Positions 17,683-26,474 of a DNA stretch of 64,000 bases are shown piece after piece; within the stretch, counting starts at the first letter, position 1; each line of letters starts with the position of its first letter. Below the pieces are notes generated by a model, which had not been told where the DNA came from, did no database searches, and worked only from the letters and a program-made list of their open reading frames with translations. This stretch comes from an uncultured Senegalimassilia sp. (GTDB lineage: Bacteria > Actinomycetota > Coriobacteriia > Coriobacteriales > Eggerthellaceae): positions 85,275 through 149,274 of the forward strand of contig NZ_CAKUAT010000003.1 of assembly GCF_934636665.1 (NCBI RefSeq), in the 5' to 3' direction. The translations under genes and the position numbers were made by a program.

Positions 17683-17740
17683 CACAAAACCGTCCCCGCC
17701 CTCACATGCCGAAGCACGTGCAGACGGGGACGGTTCACAT
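17683..17740. repeat. Palindromic GGGGACGG repeat between the LytTR gene and ispH
   Basis: AACCGTCCCCG near the left edge is the inverse complement of CGGGGACGGTT at about 17730-17740, enclosing roughly 36 bp. The GGGGACGG core is shared with the REP-like elements at 11646 and 40263 but the flanks differ. It sits downstream of ispH and upstream of the LytTR gene, both on the minus strand, and might also serve as a transcript end. Confidence 0.7.
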
Positions 17741-17753
17741 GGGGATATGTTCG

Positions 17754-18590
17754 CTACATGCGCTCGAGGCGTTGCACCACTTCGTCGATCTGGTCGTCGG
17801 GGGTGCTGGCGCCGGCCGTGACGCCTACGGAAGAGCAGCCCGCGAACCATGCCGGATCAAGCTCGGCAGCCGACTCGATGTGATGCGTGCGCGGGCATTC
17901 GGCGGCGCAGATTTCGGCCAGATGCGTGGTATTGGCCGAATTGCGGCCGCCGATCACCACGATGGCGTCCACCTGACCGGCAAGCTCCGCGGCGGCCTGC
18001 TGGCGCTGGCGCGTTGCCGTGCACACCGTATCCTTGACCTGCGCATCGACGCCCTGGGCGCGGATGCCCTCGAGCACGTCGTCAAGCGCATCGCGGGTTT
18101 GCGTGGTCTGCACGACCACGCCCACGCGCTCGGGCAGGTCGCCCGGCAGATCGGCTGCCGTTTCCGCCACATGCACCTGCGCACCGGCCTCGTGAGCATA
18201 CGCCACCAGGCCCTCCACTTCGGGATGGCCTTCCTCGCCCACGACAACCACATAGCCGCACTCACCGGCAAGCGTGGCCGCGGCCTTTTGCGCGCGCGCG
18301 ACATGCGGGCACGTGGCATCGATCACGGGAAGCCCGCGCGCCTCCACCGAGCGGCGCACGGCCGGGGTGACGCCATGGCTGCGGATGATGATAGCCCCGT
18401 GCGTGGCCTGCTCGGGCTCCTTGACGGCCAGCACGCCGCGCGCCTCAAGGTTCGCCACCACCTGGGGATTGTGGATCAGCGGCCCCAACGTGAACGCGCT
18501 GCCATCGCCCTCGCTGGCCTTCAGGGCCAGGTCAAGAGCTCGTTGCACGCCGTAGCATGCGCCGGCGTTCTTGCTGCGGATGACTTCCAT
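17754..18590 (-). CDS. ispH: 4-hydroxy-3-methylbut-2-enyl diphosphate reductase
   Basis: A 278-residue [4Fe-4S] enzyme catalysing the last step of the MEP isoprenoid pathway, giving IPP and DMAPP. The three cluster cysteines are visible: GACYGV (C12), ATCPHV and VCTATRQRQ. RSHGVTP and the GGRNSANTTHL loop are also typical. The ATG at 18590 is chosen because AAAGGATCGG precedes it and the conserved N-terminus begins there; an upstream frame to 18665 lacks homology. It is separated from plsC by a terminator, so it is probably transcribed on its own. Confidence 0.96.
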   Translation of the reverse strand: MEVIRSKNAGACYGVQRALDLALKASEGDGSAFTLGPLIHNPQVVANLEARGVLAVKEPEQATHGAIIIRSHGVTPAVRRSVEARGLPVIDATCPHVARAQKAAATLAGECGYVVVVGEEGHPEVEGLVAYAHEAGAQVHVAETAADLPGDLPERVGVVVQTTQTRDALDDVLEGIRAQGVDAQVKDTVCTATRQRQQAAAELAGQVDAIVVIGGRNSANTTHLAEICAAECPRTHHIESAAELDPAWFAGCSSVGVTAGASTPDDQIDEVVQRLERM

Positions 18591-18752
18591 GTCCGATCCT
18601 TTCGTATAGGTATAGGTCGAGGCTCGCAGATAGCGACTCGCGAATAGTTGCCCGCGGAATAGCAACGTGCAGATTGCGGCTGCGGGCTTACGGATGCAGA
18701 TAGCGTTTTGCGGCTCGCGCCTCCCGGCTTTTACGACGCACGATAGCGCAAA

Positions 18753-18770
18753 GGGCCGCTTACGCGGCCC
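18753..18770 (-). terminator. Terminator of the tyrA-aroA-cmk-plsC run
   Basis: GGGCCGC at 18753-18759 pairs with GCGGCCC at 18764-18770, loop TTAC, followed on the minus strand by TTTGCG. It lies 20 bp beyond the plsC stop codon. Confidence 0.75.
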
Positions 18771-18790
18771 CTGCTATCCCAAACCTGTTA

Positions 18791-19639
18791 CTACTCGGCC
18801 TTCGCCTTCTTCGTGGGGCGGGTCAGCTCGATGGCCTCCTCGGGGGTGTGCTCGGGAATGGGATGAGCGGCGAACACCTCGGAGAAATCGCGGCCGTCGG
18901 GGAACAGCGCGCGCATATCCACCTGCTCGCGCGGTACGCGCTGATGCAGCGCGAACACCTCGCGCATGGCGTACCACGAGCACCCGTCCAGGCGATCTTC
19001 CTTCGGCAGGAAGTCGAAATCGCTTACCACCAGAGGCTTTCCGTATTCCACCGTGATTTTGGGGAAACGGATGCGCTCGCCTTTGCGCTTGACGTTCTCC
19101 GCCTCACGCACGCACATGGGCAGGATAGGCGCCTTGCCCATCTTCGCGATGAACGCCGCACCGGAGTGGATTTCGGGCGTTTTGCTGCCCTTGCCGCGGC
19201 GCGTGCCCTCCGGCAGGATGCCCACCAGCTGGTTTCCCTTCAGCATGTGCGCCGCGCGTTTAATGGCGGTGCGGTCGGCCGAATCGCGCTTGATGGGGAA
19301 CGCGCCCACGCGCGAGAGGATCTGCCCCGCCAAGCCGTGGGCGTTGCCGAACAGCGAGTCGCGGCCCATCAGACGCACGAACTGGCTCGGACGCGCCGCC
19401 ACGTACATAAGCACCACGTCCAAAAACGACGTGTGGTTGGAAACCACCACCGCACCGCAGCGGTCCTTGAACGCGCGAAGGTTCTCGCGCCCGTCCACGC
19501 GATAGCGGAACAGCACCTTGAACACGAAGCCGATCAGCACATACGCGAAGTTCGCGAACCAATGCGGGATCTGCTTCTCGTCGGTGGTGCCGCCGAGCGC
19601 GCGGTCCCACATGTCCTCGTATTTCAGAAACAGGCTCAT
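18791..19639 (-). CDS. plsC: 1-acyl-sn-glycerol-3-phosphate acyltransferase family protein
   Basis: A 282-residue membrane-associated acyltransferase that adds the second acyl chain to lysophosphatidic acid. The catalytic NHTSFLD motif (HX4D) is at about residues 86-92 and the glycerophosphate-binding PEGTRRGKG at about 148-156. An N-terminal hydrophobic segment (FANFAYVLIGFVFKVLF) could anchor it. It overlaps the cmk stop by four bases (ATGA), indicating translational coupling. Substrate specificity within the PlsC family is not certain. Confidence 0.92.
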   Translation of the reverse strand: MSLFLKYEDMWDRALGGTTDEKQIPHWFANFAYVLIGFVFKVLFRYRVDGRENLRAFKDRCGAVVVSNHTSFLDVVLMYVAARPSQFVRLMGRDSLFGNAHGLAGQILSRVGAFPIKRDSADRTAIKRAAHMLKGNQLVGILPEGTRRGKGSKTPEIHSGAAFIAKMGKAPILPMCVREAENVKRKGERIRFPKITVEYGKPLVVSDFDFLPKEDRLDGCSWYAMREVFALHQRVPREQVDMRALFPDGRDFSEVFAAHPIPEHTPEEAIELTRPTKKAKAE

Positions 19640-20316
19640 ACGTGCACGCCCTTCTCCTGGGCAAGCGTGCAGATGCGCTCGATGATCTGCTCGATGGTGC
19701 GACCCGTGGAGTCCATCTGCACGGCATCGGGCGCCGGCTTGAGCGGGCTGGTATCGCGCGAGGAATCGATGGCGTCTCGGCGCTCGATGTCGGCAAGCAC
19801 CTCGGCGTAATCGGTGCTGCCCACGCCCCGGCGCTCGTTTTGCGCCACGCGGCGATGGGCGCGCTCGGCAGCGCTGGCGGTCAAAAACACCTTCAGCTCA
19901 GCCTCAGGGAACACCGCCGTGCCGATGTCGCGGCCTTCCACCACGTAGTTGCCCGCGCGGCCGATGCGCTGCTGCTGGGCCACAAGCGCCTGGCGAACGG
20001 CGGGCGCGGCGGCCACGGCGCTGACGGAGCGGTCGATCTCGGCCGTGCGGATGGCGTCGGTCACGTCCACGCCGGCGATGGAGACGCGGCGCGGCAACGG
20101 GTCGCCCGGCTCATGGGAGAACCCGATTTCATGCATATCGGCGATGCGGCCGAGCGCTTCGCCGTCTTCCAGCGAGACGCCATCTTGCAGCGCCTGCCAG
20201 GCGATGGAGCGGTACATGGCGCCCGTGTCCAGGCACGAGAAGCCCAAACGGCGCGCGACCGCCTTCGAAACGGTCGATTTGCCGGCGCCGCTCGGGCCGT
20301 CGATAGCGATGATCAT
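19636..20316 (-). CDS. cmk: Cytidylate kinase
   Basis: A 226-residue P-loop kinase that phosphorylates CMP and dCMP. The P-loop IDGPSGAGKST lies at residues 4-14, and GRDIGTAVFPEA is a family signature. The frame stays open far upstream (to 20523) but the ATG at 20316 begins the conserved N-terminus and overlaps the aroA stop by four bases. The gene order aroA-cmk-plsC is compact, with four-base overlaps on both sides. Confidence 0.96.
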   Translation of the reverse strand: MIIAIDGPSGAGKSTVSKAVARRLGFSCLDTGAMYRSIAWQALQDGVSLEDGEALGRIADMHEIGFSHEPGDPLPRRVSIAGVDVTDAIRTAEIDRSVSAVAAAPAVRQALVAQQQRIGRAGNYVVEGRDIGTAVFPEAELKVFLTASAAERAHRRVAQNERRGVGSTDYAEVLADIERRDAIDSSRDTSPLKPAPDAVQMDSTGRTIEQIIERICTLAQEKGVHV

Positions 20317-21632
20317 CGTGCAAGCCTTTCGATATCGTCCAGGAAGCCGGGATAGCTGACGCACACGGCCTCGAAATCCTTGATGTTCACGGAAACCTTG
20401 CCGGTCAGGCCGACGAGCGACCAGGTCATGGCAAGGCGATGGTCGCCGAGCGAGTCGAACTCGAGCCCCTCGGGGACCTGCAGGCCGGGCTGGCCCTCGA
20501 TGTAAAGGTCGTCGCCTTCGCACCAGGCATCCACGCCCAACTTGGCCAGACCGTCCATTATAGCGGCAAGACGGTCGGTTTCCTTCACGCGAAGCTCCCC
20601 CACCTGACGGAACACGGTGATGCCGTGCGCGTGAGCGGCAACCAGCGCCAGCACCGGGATCTCGTCGATGATGCCGGCGATCTTGTCGGCCGGCACCTCG
20701 CAGCCGCGCAGGTCAGGCGTGTAGCAGGCCTCGATGATGCCGTAGGGCTCCTTGCCCGCCGCGCCCGTGTGCGTGACGCTGACCTGGGCGCCCATGCGCT
20801 CGAGCGTGCGCACGAAGCCGATACGCGCCGTGTTCAGGCTGACGTCCTCGATCTGGATCGAGCTTTCAGGGCGCAGAACCGCCGCGCACGCGAGGAACGC
20901 CGCCGAGGAGGGGTCGCCCGGCACGAGCACCTCGCCGGCATGGGGCTGGGCGGTGCCGGTCACGCTGGCCGTGCAGGAGCCGGCCGTGGTGGCCACGCCG
21001 TATTCGGGCAGCATGAGCTCGGTGTGGTTGCGGCTCGGCGCCGGCTCGTTGACCGTGGTGGTTCCCGAAGCGTACATGCCGGCAAGCAGCACAGCGGTCT
21101 TGAGCTGGGCCGATGCCATAGGAGCGTCGTAGGTGAGGGGGCGCAGCCCGCCGCCGTGGACGGTGATGGGCAGCGTCTCGCGGCCTTCGGGAAGGAAGCG
21201 CGCGCCCATCTTCATGAGCGGCGCGGTGATGCGGCGCATCGGGCGCTTGCACAGCGAGGAATCGCCCGTGAGCGTGACCTGGATATCCCACGGCGCCAGG
21301 ATGCCCATGAGCAGGCGCACCGTGGTGCCGGAGTTGCCGCAATCCACGGGCTCGGCGGGCTGGCTGGGACCGGCGGCGCCCCAGCCGGTGATGCCGCCGG
21401 CAAGGCTTCCGTCGGGCTGCTTCTCCAGGCTGACCTGGGCGCCCAGGGCGCTCACGGCGCCGATGGAGCTGCGCACGTCGGCGGAATCGAGCACGCCGGA
21501 CACGCGCGAAGTACCTTCCGCCATGGCGGAGAACAGCACGGCGCGGTGGCTGATGGACTTGTCGCCCGGCACGCGCGTGGAACCGTGCATGGGGCTTTCA
21601 AGCGGTTTGATGACGGTGATGTTATCCGACAT
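20313..21632 (-). CDS. aroA: 3-phosphoshikimate 1-carboxyvinyltransferase (EPSP synthase)
   Basis: A 439-residue enzyme of the shikimate pathway that transfers enolpyruvate from PEP to shikimate 3-phosphate. VPGDKSISHRAVLFSAM near the N-terminus, DCGNSGTTVRLLMG at about 96-109 and the C-terminal VKETDRLAAI and DHRLAMTW motifs are diagnostic. AAGGAG precedes the ATG. Its start overlaps the end of tyrA by 11 bases, linking it to aromatic amino acid synthesis. Confidence 0.97.
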   Translation of the reverse strand: MSDNITVIKPLESPMHGSTRVPGDKSISHRAVLFSAMAEGTSRVSGVLDSADVRSSIGAVSALGAQVSLEKQPDGSLAGGITGWGAAGPSQPAEPVDCGNSGTTVRLLMGILAPWDIQVTLTGDSSLCKRPMRRITAPLMKMGARFLPEGRETLPITVHGGGLRPLTYDAPMASAQLKTAVLLAGMYASGTTTVNEPAPSRNHTELMLPEYGVATTAGSCTASVTGTAQPHAGEVLVPGDPSSAAFLACAAVLRPESSIQIEDVSLNTARIGFVRTLERMGAQVSVTHTGAAGKEPYGIIEACYTPDLRGCEVPADKIAGIIDEIPVLALVAAHAHGITVFRQVGELRVKETDRLAAIMDGLAKLGVDAWCEGDDLYIEGQPGLQVPEGLEFDSLGDHRLAMTWSLVGLTGKVSVNIKDFEAVCVSYPGFLDDIERLAR

Positions 21633-22794
21633 GGGTGTGCTCCTTAGGCGCTAGCGGGCTGAACGAAACGGAGAAACCGGCGTTGATAAGGTGCGCCGAC
21701 AGCTTGCCGATGTCGCCTTCGTCGGTGAGCACGAGCGAGAGCACGGCCGAGTCCTCGGTGACGTGATCGATCTCGATGGACTGGATATTGCACCCCACCT
21801 TGCTGGTGATGGTGGTGACCTCGGCCACCACGCCGGGGCGGTCCTCCATGGGGATGCGCACCTCCAGCAGGCGCTCGGTGCACGGCAGCCATGCGGCGGG
21901 CAGCGCGCGCCGCGCATCGGCGGCCTCGGCGAGCAGGCTGGTCAGCGTTGCGCGATCGCCCGCCTCAAGCGCGTCGGCGAACTGCCCGATGATGCCCTGC
22001 ATCTCGCGCAAACCACCCAAAAGCGCATCTTTGTTGTCGAAGGCGATGCCGCACCACAGCTCGGGCGAGCCGGCGGCGATGCGCGTGGAGTCCTTGAACC
22101 CGCCCGCTGCAAGGCGCATAAGCGAATCCTGGCCCTCGGCGTGGCGCACAGCAAGCTGCACGAGCGAGCTGGCGGTGAAGTGCGGCACGTGGCTGACCAC
22201 GGCCACCGCCGCGTCATGCTGTTCACGCGGCAGGCTGATGACGCGCGCGCCGATGCCGGTGATCAGCTCGTGCAGGCGCGTGAAATGCTCCGCCGGCGTA
22301 TCGGCGTCGGGGCACAAGATCCAATACGCGCCCTTGAACAGGTCGGCGCGGGCGCCCGTGATGCCGTTCTTTTCGGAACCGGCCATGGGGTGGCCGGGGA
22401 CGAAGTTCTGCGGATACGGAAGGGTGTGCGCGGCCATTTCGATGATGCGGCTTTTCGTGGAAGCGGTATCGGTGATTATGCCGCGATAGCCCCACTCCGC
22501 CAAATCCTTCAGATAGCCTTCCACCACGCTGACGGGCGTGGCCAAAACCACCAGGTCGCAACTGTCTTCGATGAACGCACGGAACTCCGCGGCATCGGGA
22601 GCGGCGGTTGCGGTGGCCCAGCCCCTGTTGACGGCCTCGACGCGGGTGGCCAGGTCGGTGTCGACGGCCATGACCTGCGCCGACGGGTTCGCCCCGCGCA
22701 ATGCGGCGGCGAAGCTGGCGCCGATGAGGCCGAAGCCGATGACGGCTACGCGTTCGAAGCCGCCGGTTTTCGCTTGATCGATTGTTTGTGCCAT
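21622..22794 (-). CDS. tyrA: Prephenate dehydrogenase with C-terminal ACT domain
   Basis: A 390-residue enzyme converting prephenate to 4-hydroxyphenylpyruvate for tyrosine synthesis. The NAD-binding motif VAVIGFGLIGASFAAAL lies near the N-terminus. PGHPMAGSEKNG and VSHVPHFTASSLV are TyrA motifs. Residues after about 300 form an ACT-like domain (LEVRIPMEDRPGVVAEVT), expected to give feedback control. The ATG at 22794 is preferred; a TTG 17 codons upstream is also in frame. It is the first gene of the tyrA-aroA-cmk-plsC cluster. Confidence 0.94.
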   Translation of the reverse strand: MAQTIDQAKTGGFERVAVIGFGLIGASFAAALRGANPSAQVMAVDTDLATRVEAVNRGWATATAAPDAAEFRAFIEDSCDLVVLATPVSVVEGYLKDLAEWGYRGIITDTASTKSRIIEMAAHTLPYPQNFVPGHPMAGSEKNGITGARADLFKGAYWILCPDADTPAEHFTRLHELITGIGARVISLPREQHDAAVAVVSHVPHFTASSLVQLAVRHAEGQDSLMRLAAGGFKDSTRIAAGSPELWCGIAFDNKDALLGGLREMQGIIGQFADALEAGDRATLTSLLAEAADARRALPAAWLPCTERLLEVRIPMEDRPGVVAEVTTITSKVGCNIQSIEIDHVTEDSAVLSLVLTDEGDIGKLSAHLINAGFSVSFSPLAPKEHTHVG

Positions 22795-23016
22795 AAGGCG
22801 ATGCAGACCTTCCGGATCCGATCTAGGATAGGACGTTGCGGGCAAGCCGGCATCGCATCGGCAAGCGCGAAACCGCCGCGCAGGTCAAAGAAGGCCCGCG
22901 ACAAGGCGAAACGCCGAGTTCGCAAACACCAGCAGTTTACCCGGGTGCCCATTATAGCCGTTTCCCGCCAGCGCACAGCCCGCCACGCCCGGCAAGCACG
23001 AGGGGAACACGAACGC

Positions 23017-23898
23017 TTACTTTATAGACGCGTGCAGCGCCGCCACCTCTTCGGGAGTGAGTTCGCGCCATTGGCTGCGGGGCAGGTCGCCTAGCTCGAT
23101 GGGGCCGAAACTGTCGCGGTGCAGGGCCAAAACGCCGTGCTTGATAGCCGACAGCATGCGCTTGACCTGGCGTTTCCGTCCTTCGCGCAACACTACGCGC
23201 ACCACGGCGCGCTGCTGGGAGCGCTTGCGCAGGATGGCGACGCGTTGCGGACTGGGCACGCTGCCGTTGGGCTCGTGGTCGGGCACGGCGGGCGGCACCT
23301 CCAGCATGGACAGCGCGCGCTTCGCTTCCGCACCTTCCACCAGCGCGGCCTTCGCGGGCGCGGTCATGCCGTCGTCAAGCTGGATGCCTTGCTCAAGCTG
23401 GGCGAGCTGCTCGGGCGTGGGCTTGCCGTTGACCAGCGCCAAGTAGCGCTTCTCCACGTGATGACGCGGGTGCAAAAGGCCGTTGCCCAGCTCGCCGTCG
23501 GTGCTGAACAGCAAAAGGCCCGTGGTGTCGAAGTCCAGGCGCCCGATGGGAAACAGCCCCGGGAAGCGGTCGGTGGGAACGAGCTCGGCCACCGTGGGTC
23601 GGCCCTGCGGGTCGGACATGGTGGTCACGTAACCGGCGGGTTTGTGCAGCATGATGGTGACGGGGCCGCCCTCCAGGCGCACGGGCACGCCGTCGACGGC
23701 CACCTGGTCAACCAACGGATCGACTTTGCTTCCCAGCTCGGTGACTACCTGGCCGTTCACCGTCACGCGCCCGGCCGTCATGAGGTTCTCCGACCCTCGA
23801 CGGCTTGCCGCGCCGGCGCGCGCCAGGAACTTCTGCAGGCGCATGGGCACAAGGCGCTCCTCGGGCTGCGTTTGGTTGGGTTTGAGTTGCCTGGTCAT
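23017..23898 (-). CDS. rluB: rRNA pseudouridine synthase, RluB/RsuA family
   Basis: A 293-residue protein with an N-terminal S4 RNA-binding domain (LQKFLARAGAASRRGSENLM) and a pseudouridine synthase domain. The catalytic aspartate is in GRLDFDTTGLLLFSTDGEL. Members modify 23S or 16S rRNA; RluB-like activity is the best guess from its position beside scpAB, a common arrangement. GGGAGA precedes the ATG at 23898. The gap to scpB is 42 bp. Confidence 0.92.
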   Translation of the reverse strand: MTRQLKPNQTQPEERLVPMRLQKFLARAGAASRRGSENLMTAGRVTVNGQVVTELGSKVDPLVDQVAVDGVPVRLEGGPVTIMLHKPAGYVTTMSDPQGRPTVAELVPTDRFPGLFPIGRLDFDTTGLLLFSTDGELGNGLLHPRHHVEKRYLALVNGKPTPEQLAQLEQGIQLDDGMTAPAKAALVEGAEAKRALSMLEVPPAVPDHEPNGSVPSPQRVAILRKRSQQRAVVRVVLREGRKRQVKRMLSAIKHGVLALHRDSFGPIELGDLPRSQWRELTPEEVAALHASIK

Positions 23899-23940
23899 GA
23901 TTCTCCCATCACAGGTCGGTCGAAGTAGGCGGGGAAACGG

Positions 23941-24762
23941 TTACTCGTCGTCGGTTTCGAACTTCAGGCTGTCGAAGTCGATCTTCTCCACCAGCCCGAA
24001 GCTTTGCGCCATGGCGTCGGCGAGCATCTGCTGCGCGGCGCTGCTCACCGGGCCGTCGCCGGCACCCTGCTGCGAGGTCGACGCACCGCCAGCGCCTTCG
24101 TCCTCGAAGTCGAACTGCAGCCCATCGAGCGGATCGCCCGCTCCGCCATCCATGACCTGCGCCTCGGGCGCCACGCGCGCCTCCTGCCCGCCCGCGCTCA
24201 GGCGCTCGCGGATGAGCTGACGCGTGGCGTCATCGGGCGCGAACTCGTCCAGATTCGGAAGGTCGCGCACCGAGCGCAACCCGAACTTCTCCAGGAAGCC
24301 GCGCGTGGTGGTATACAGCGTGGGGTTGCCCGGCGCGTCTGCCTGCCCCGCTTCGCGAATTAACCCCTTTTCCACCAGGGAGTTTATGGAGCTGTCGGAG
24401 TTCACGCCGCGCACGCTGGCAACGCCGGCGCGCGTGCAGGGCTGCAGGTAGGCCACGATGGCAAGCGTTTCCATAGCCGCTTGCGAGAGCTTGCGCGTGT
24501 CCCATGACAGCACGTACTTCTCCACCAGGTCGTGATAGGCCGGGTGCGTGTACAGCCGCCAGCCGCCGGCCACCTCGCGCAGCTGGATGCCGCGCTGTTC
24601 GCGCTCCAGCTTCTCGCGCAGGTCCATCAGCGCCTGCTCGACCAGCTTCGGGTCGGCCTCCAGCATGTCGGCCAGCTCGATGACGCCGACCGGCTCGTCG
24701 GTAACGAACAGCATGGCCTCTATGGCGCCGGGCAGCTGCGCCTGATCAAGTCCTTCGAACAT
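23941..24762 (-). CDS. scpB: Segregation and condensation protein B
   Basis: A 273-residue winged-helix kleisin partner that binds ScpA and SMC to organise the chromosome. The tandem winged-helix region spans about residues 8-180 (AIEAMLFVTDEPVGVIELAD; SQAAMETLAIVAYLQP; RGVNSDSSINSLVEKGLI). The C-terminal 80 residues are an extra acidic, glycine-rich tail, making it longer than the usual 190-200. Its ATG directly follows the scpA stop (TAGATG), with GAGGA upstream. Confidence 0.94.
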   Translation of the reverse strand: MFEGLDQAQLPGAIEAMLFVTDEPVGVIELADMLEADPKLVEQALMDLREKLEREQRGIQLREVAGGWRLYTHPAYHDLVEKYVLSWDTRKLSQAAMETLAIVAYLQPCTRAGVASVRGVNSDSSINSLVEKGLIREAGQADAPGNPTLYTTTRGFLEKFGLRSVRDLPNLDEFAPDDATRQLIRERLSAGGQEARVAPEAQVMDGGAGDPLDGLQFDFEDEGAGGASTSQQGAGDGPVSSAAQQMLADAMAQSFGLVEKIDFDSLKFETDDE

Positions 24763-25554
24763 CTATTCCTCCCCAACCGACGTCAGCGCATCATCGCCGT
24801 CCAGCAAAAGCTCGCCCGAACCCTCGATGTACTCGATATCGATGTCGCCGAACAGCTGGCTTTGCTCCACGCGTACCATGGAGCGCTTGTACAGCTCGAG
24901 CACCGCCAGGAACGTGACCACCACCAGCGGCGTGGGCGCATCGTCGGCGATCAACTGCGAGAAGCGCAGCTGTTTGAGGTTGCGGATGCGCTGATGGATG
25001 GCGCGCACGTGAACCTCCACCGGGATGGGTTTCGCGGCGATATGCTCGCTTTCCAGCAGAAACACCTCGCGCCGCGCCAGCGCACGGGCGGCAAGCAGCG
25101 CCAGAGAGTCAAGCGACACATCGCGCAAGAAGTCGGGCATGAGGTTCAGGAAGCACGCCTCGGGGCCGAACGGACGCGGATGCATGCGACCCTCGGCAAC
25201 GAACCGCGCGTGCAACGCCGCCGCGGCGTTCTTGTACTGCTTGTATTCCAGCAGACGCTCCACCAGCATGTCGCGCGCCTCGGAGGGCGCCAGCTCGGCG
25301 ATATCGTCCTCCACCTCGATATGCTCGCGCGGCAACAGGCTTTGCGCCTTGATCTCCAGCAGCGTGCTGGCTACCAGCAAAAAATCGCTGGCAACGTCCA
25401 GGTCAAGGTTCTGCATGCGGCCCACTTCGGCCAGATACTGATCGGCGATTTGCGTGATGTTGATGGCGCCGATATCAACCTTCTGGCGGCTGACCAGGTA
25501 CAACAGCAGATCGAACGGCCCCTCGAAACTGTCGGTGCGAACGCGGTACGACAC
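24763..25554 (-). CDS. scpA: Segregation and condensation protein A
   Basis: A 263-residue kleisin. The N-terminus FEGPFDLLLYLVSRQKVDI is the family signature and binds the SMC neck; the C-terminal part contacts the SMC head. It is encoded with scpB and an RluB-type gene, the standard grouping. It begins 15 bp after the M50 peptidase gene, so all four may form one transcript. Confidence 0.95.
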   Translation of the reverse strand: MSYRVRTDSFEGPFDLLLYLVSRQKVDIGAINITQIADQYLAEVGRMQNLDLDVASDFLLVASTLLEIKAQSLLPREHIEVEDDIAELAPSEARDMLVERLLEYKQYKNAAAALHARFVAEGRMHPRPFGPEACFLNLMPDFLRDVSLDSLALLAARALARREVFLLESEHIAAKPIPVEVHVRAIHQRIRNLKQLRFSQLIADDAPTPLVVVTFLAVLELYKRSMVRVEQSQLFGDIDIEYIEGSGELLLDGDDALTSVGEE

Positions 25555-25569
25555 GATGCCCCGCCGCCC

Positions 25570-26256
25570 CTACGAGATGGTGAAGGGGAACAGCAGGTTG
25601 CCCAGGTTGCCGGCGGTAGCATCCAGGTAGATGCCGAACACGTTCACGTGGATGATATACGGCAGCATAATAGCCACGATCATGAAGATGGGGAACGCGT
25701 ACTGCTGCACCTTGTAGTACTTCGGCAACCACTTCACGGGCATGAAGAACGCGAAGATGGAGCTGCCGTCCAGCGGAGGGATGGGCAGCAGGTTGAAGAA
25801 CATAAGGTACAGGTTGATCAGCGCGAACATGGGCAGGAACATCAAGTAGATGTAGAAGAACGCCTGGCTCTGCACCACCCACTGCGCAACAGGGGCGAAC
25901 CCGTAGAGCACCCACGCGACCACGCCCGCCAGCACGGCGAGCAGCAAATTTGCGGCGGGACCGGCCAAACCCACGATCAGGTCGCCCTTGCGCGGGTCCT
26001 TGAAGTACGCGGGATTGTACGGAACCGGCTTGGCGTAGCCGAACACGGGCATGTTCATGGCCATGAGCAAAAACGGCATGATAACGGTGCCGAACGGGTC
26101 GACGTGCGCAAGCGGGTTGAACGACAGGCGCCCCGCGCGTTTGGCGGTGGGGTCGCCCAGTTTCCAGGCAGCAAAGCCGTGCGCCATCTCGTGCAACACG
26201 ATGGCGGGAACGAAGCTCAAGATGGAGCAGATGAGATAAGGAAGCTGTGTAGTCAT
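25570..26256 (-). CDS. M50 site-2 protease family membrane metallopeptidase
   Basis: A 228-residue polytopic membrane protein. HEMAH (at about residues 23-27) is the HExxH zinc motif inside the first helices. The later NLLPIPPLDGSSIF carries the third ligand region (NxxPxxxLDG). This is the short Rip/SREBP-like group with no PDZ domain. Its substrate is unknown. The ATG at 26256 lies only nine bases after a TATAAT box, so the mRNA may be nearly leaderless. It precedes scpA by 15 bp. Confidence 0.92.
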   Translation of the reverse strand: MTTQLPYLICSILSFVPAIVLHEMAHGFAAWKLGDPTAKRAGRLSFNPLAHVDPFGTVIMPFLLMAMNMPVFGYAKPVPYNPAYFKDPRKGDLIVGLAGPAANLLLAVLAGVVAWVLYGFAPVAQWVVQSQAFFYIYLMFLPMFALINLYLMFFNLLPIPPLDGSSIFAFFMPVKWLPKYYKVQQYAFPIFMIVAIMLPYIIHVNVFGIYLDATAGNLGNLLFPFTIS

Positions 26257-26265
26257 AATCTCACT

Positions 26266-26293
26266 ATTATAACGCCACAAGCACCAATGCGAA
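26266..26293 (-). promoter_or_regulatory. Promoter of the M50-scpAB-rluB run, near-leaderless
   Basis: On the minus strand a perfect TATAAT (26266-26271) lies 16 bp from TTCGCA (26288-26293), a four-of-six -35 box. Nine bases separate the TATAAT from the ATG at 26256, leaving almost no room for a leader or a ribosome-binding site. Confidence 0.6.
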
Positions 26294-26376
26294 ACCGATA
26301 ACCGACCTGAAACCTATTCGTAACGCCAATAGTCACAAGCAAACCCGATAGACGCCGCGGCGTCCTTCACGCAACA

Positions 26377-26413
26377 AAACGGGCGGGCGACCTTGGTGGC
26401 CGCCCGCCCGTTT
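26377..26413 (-). terminator. Terminator of serC
   Basis: A GC-rich inverted repeat, AAACGGGCGGGCG on the left and CGCCCGCCCGTTT at 26401-26413, lies 60 bp beyond the serC stop. On the minus strand it is followed by TTTTGTTG. Confidence 0.85.
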
Positions 26414-26474
26414 GAAAGCGCTATCGCTATCGCGAGACCAGCGCCCGCGCACCGGGCGCTCGCTTATCGCGAAC

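Noticed and set aside
24532..26301. 589-residue plus-strand open frame opposite scpB, scpA and the M50 gene
   Set aside because: It crosses three real genes on the opposite strand and shows only shadow composition.
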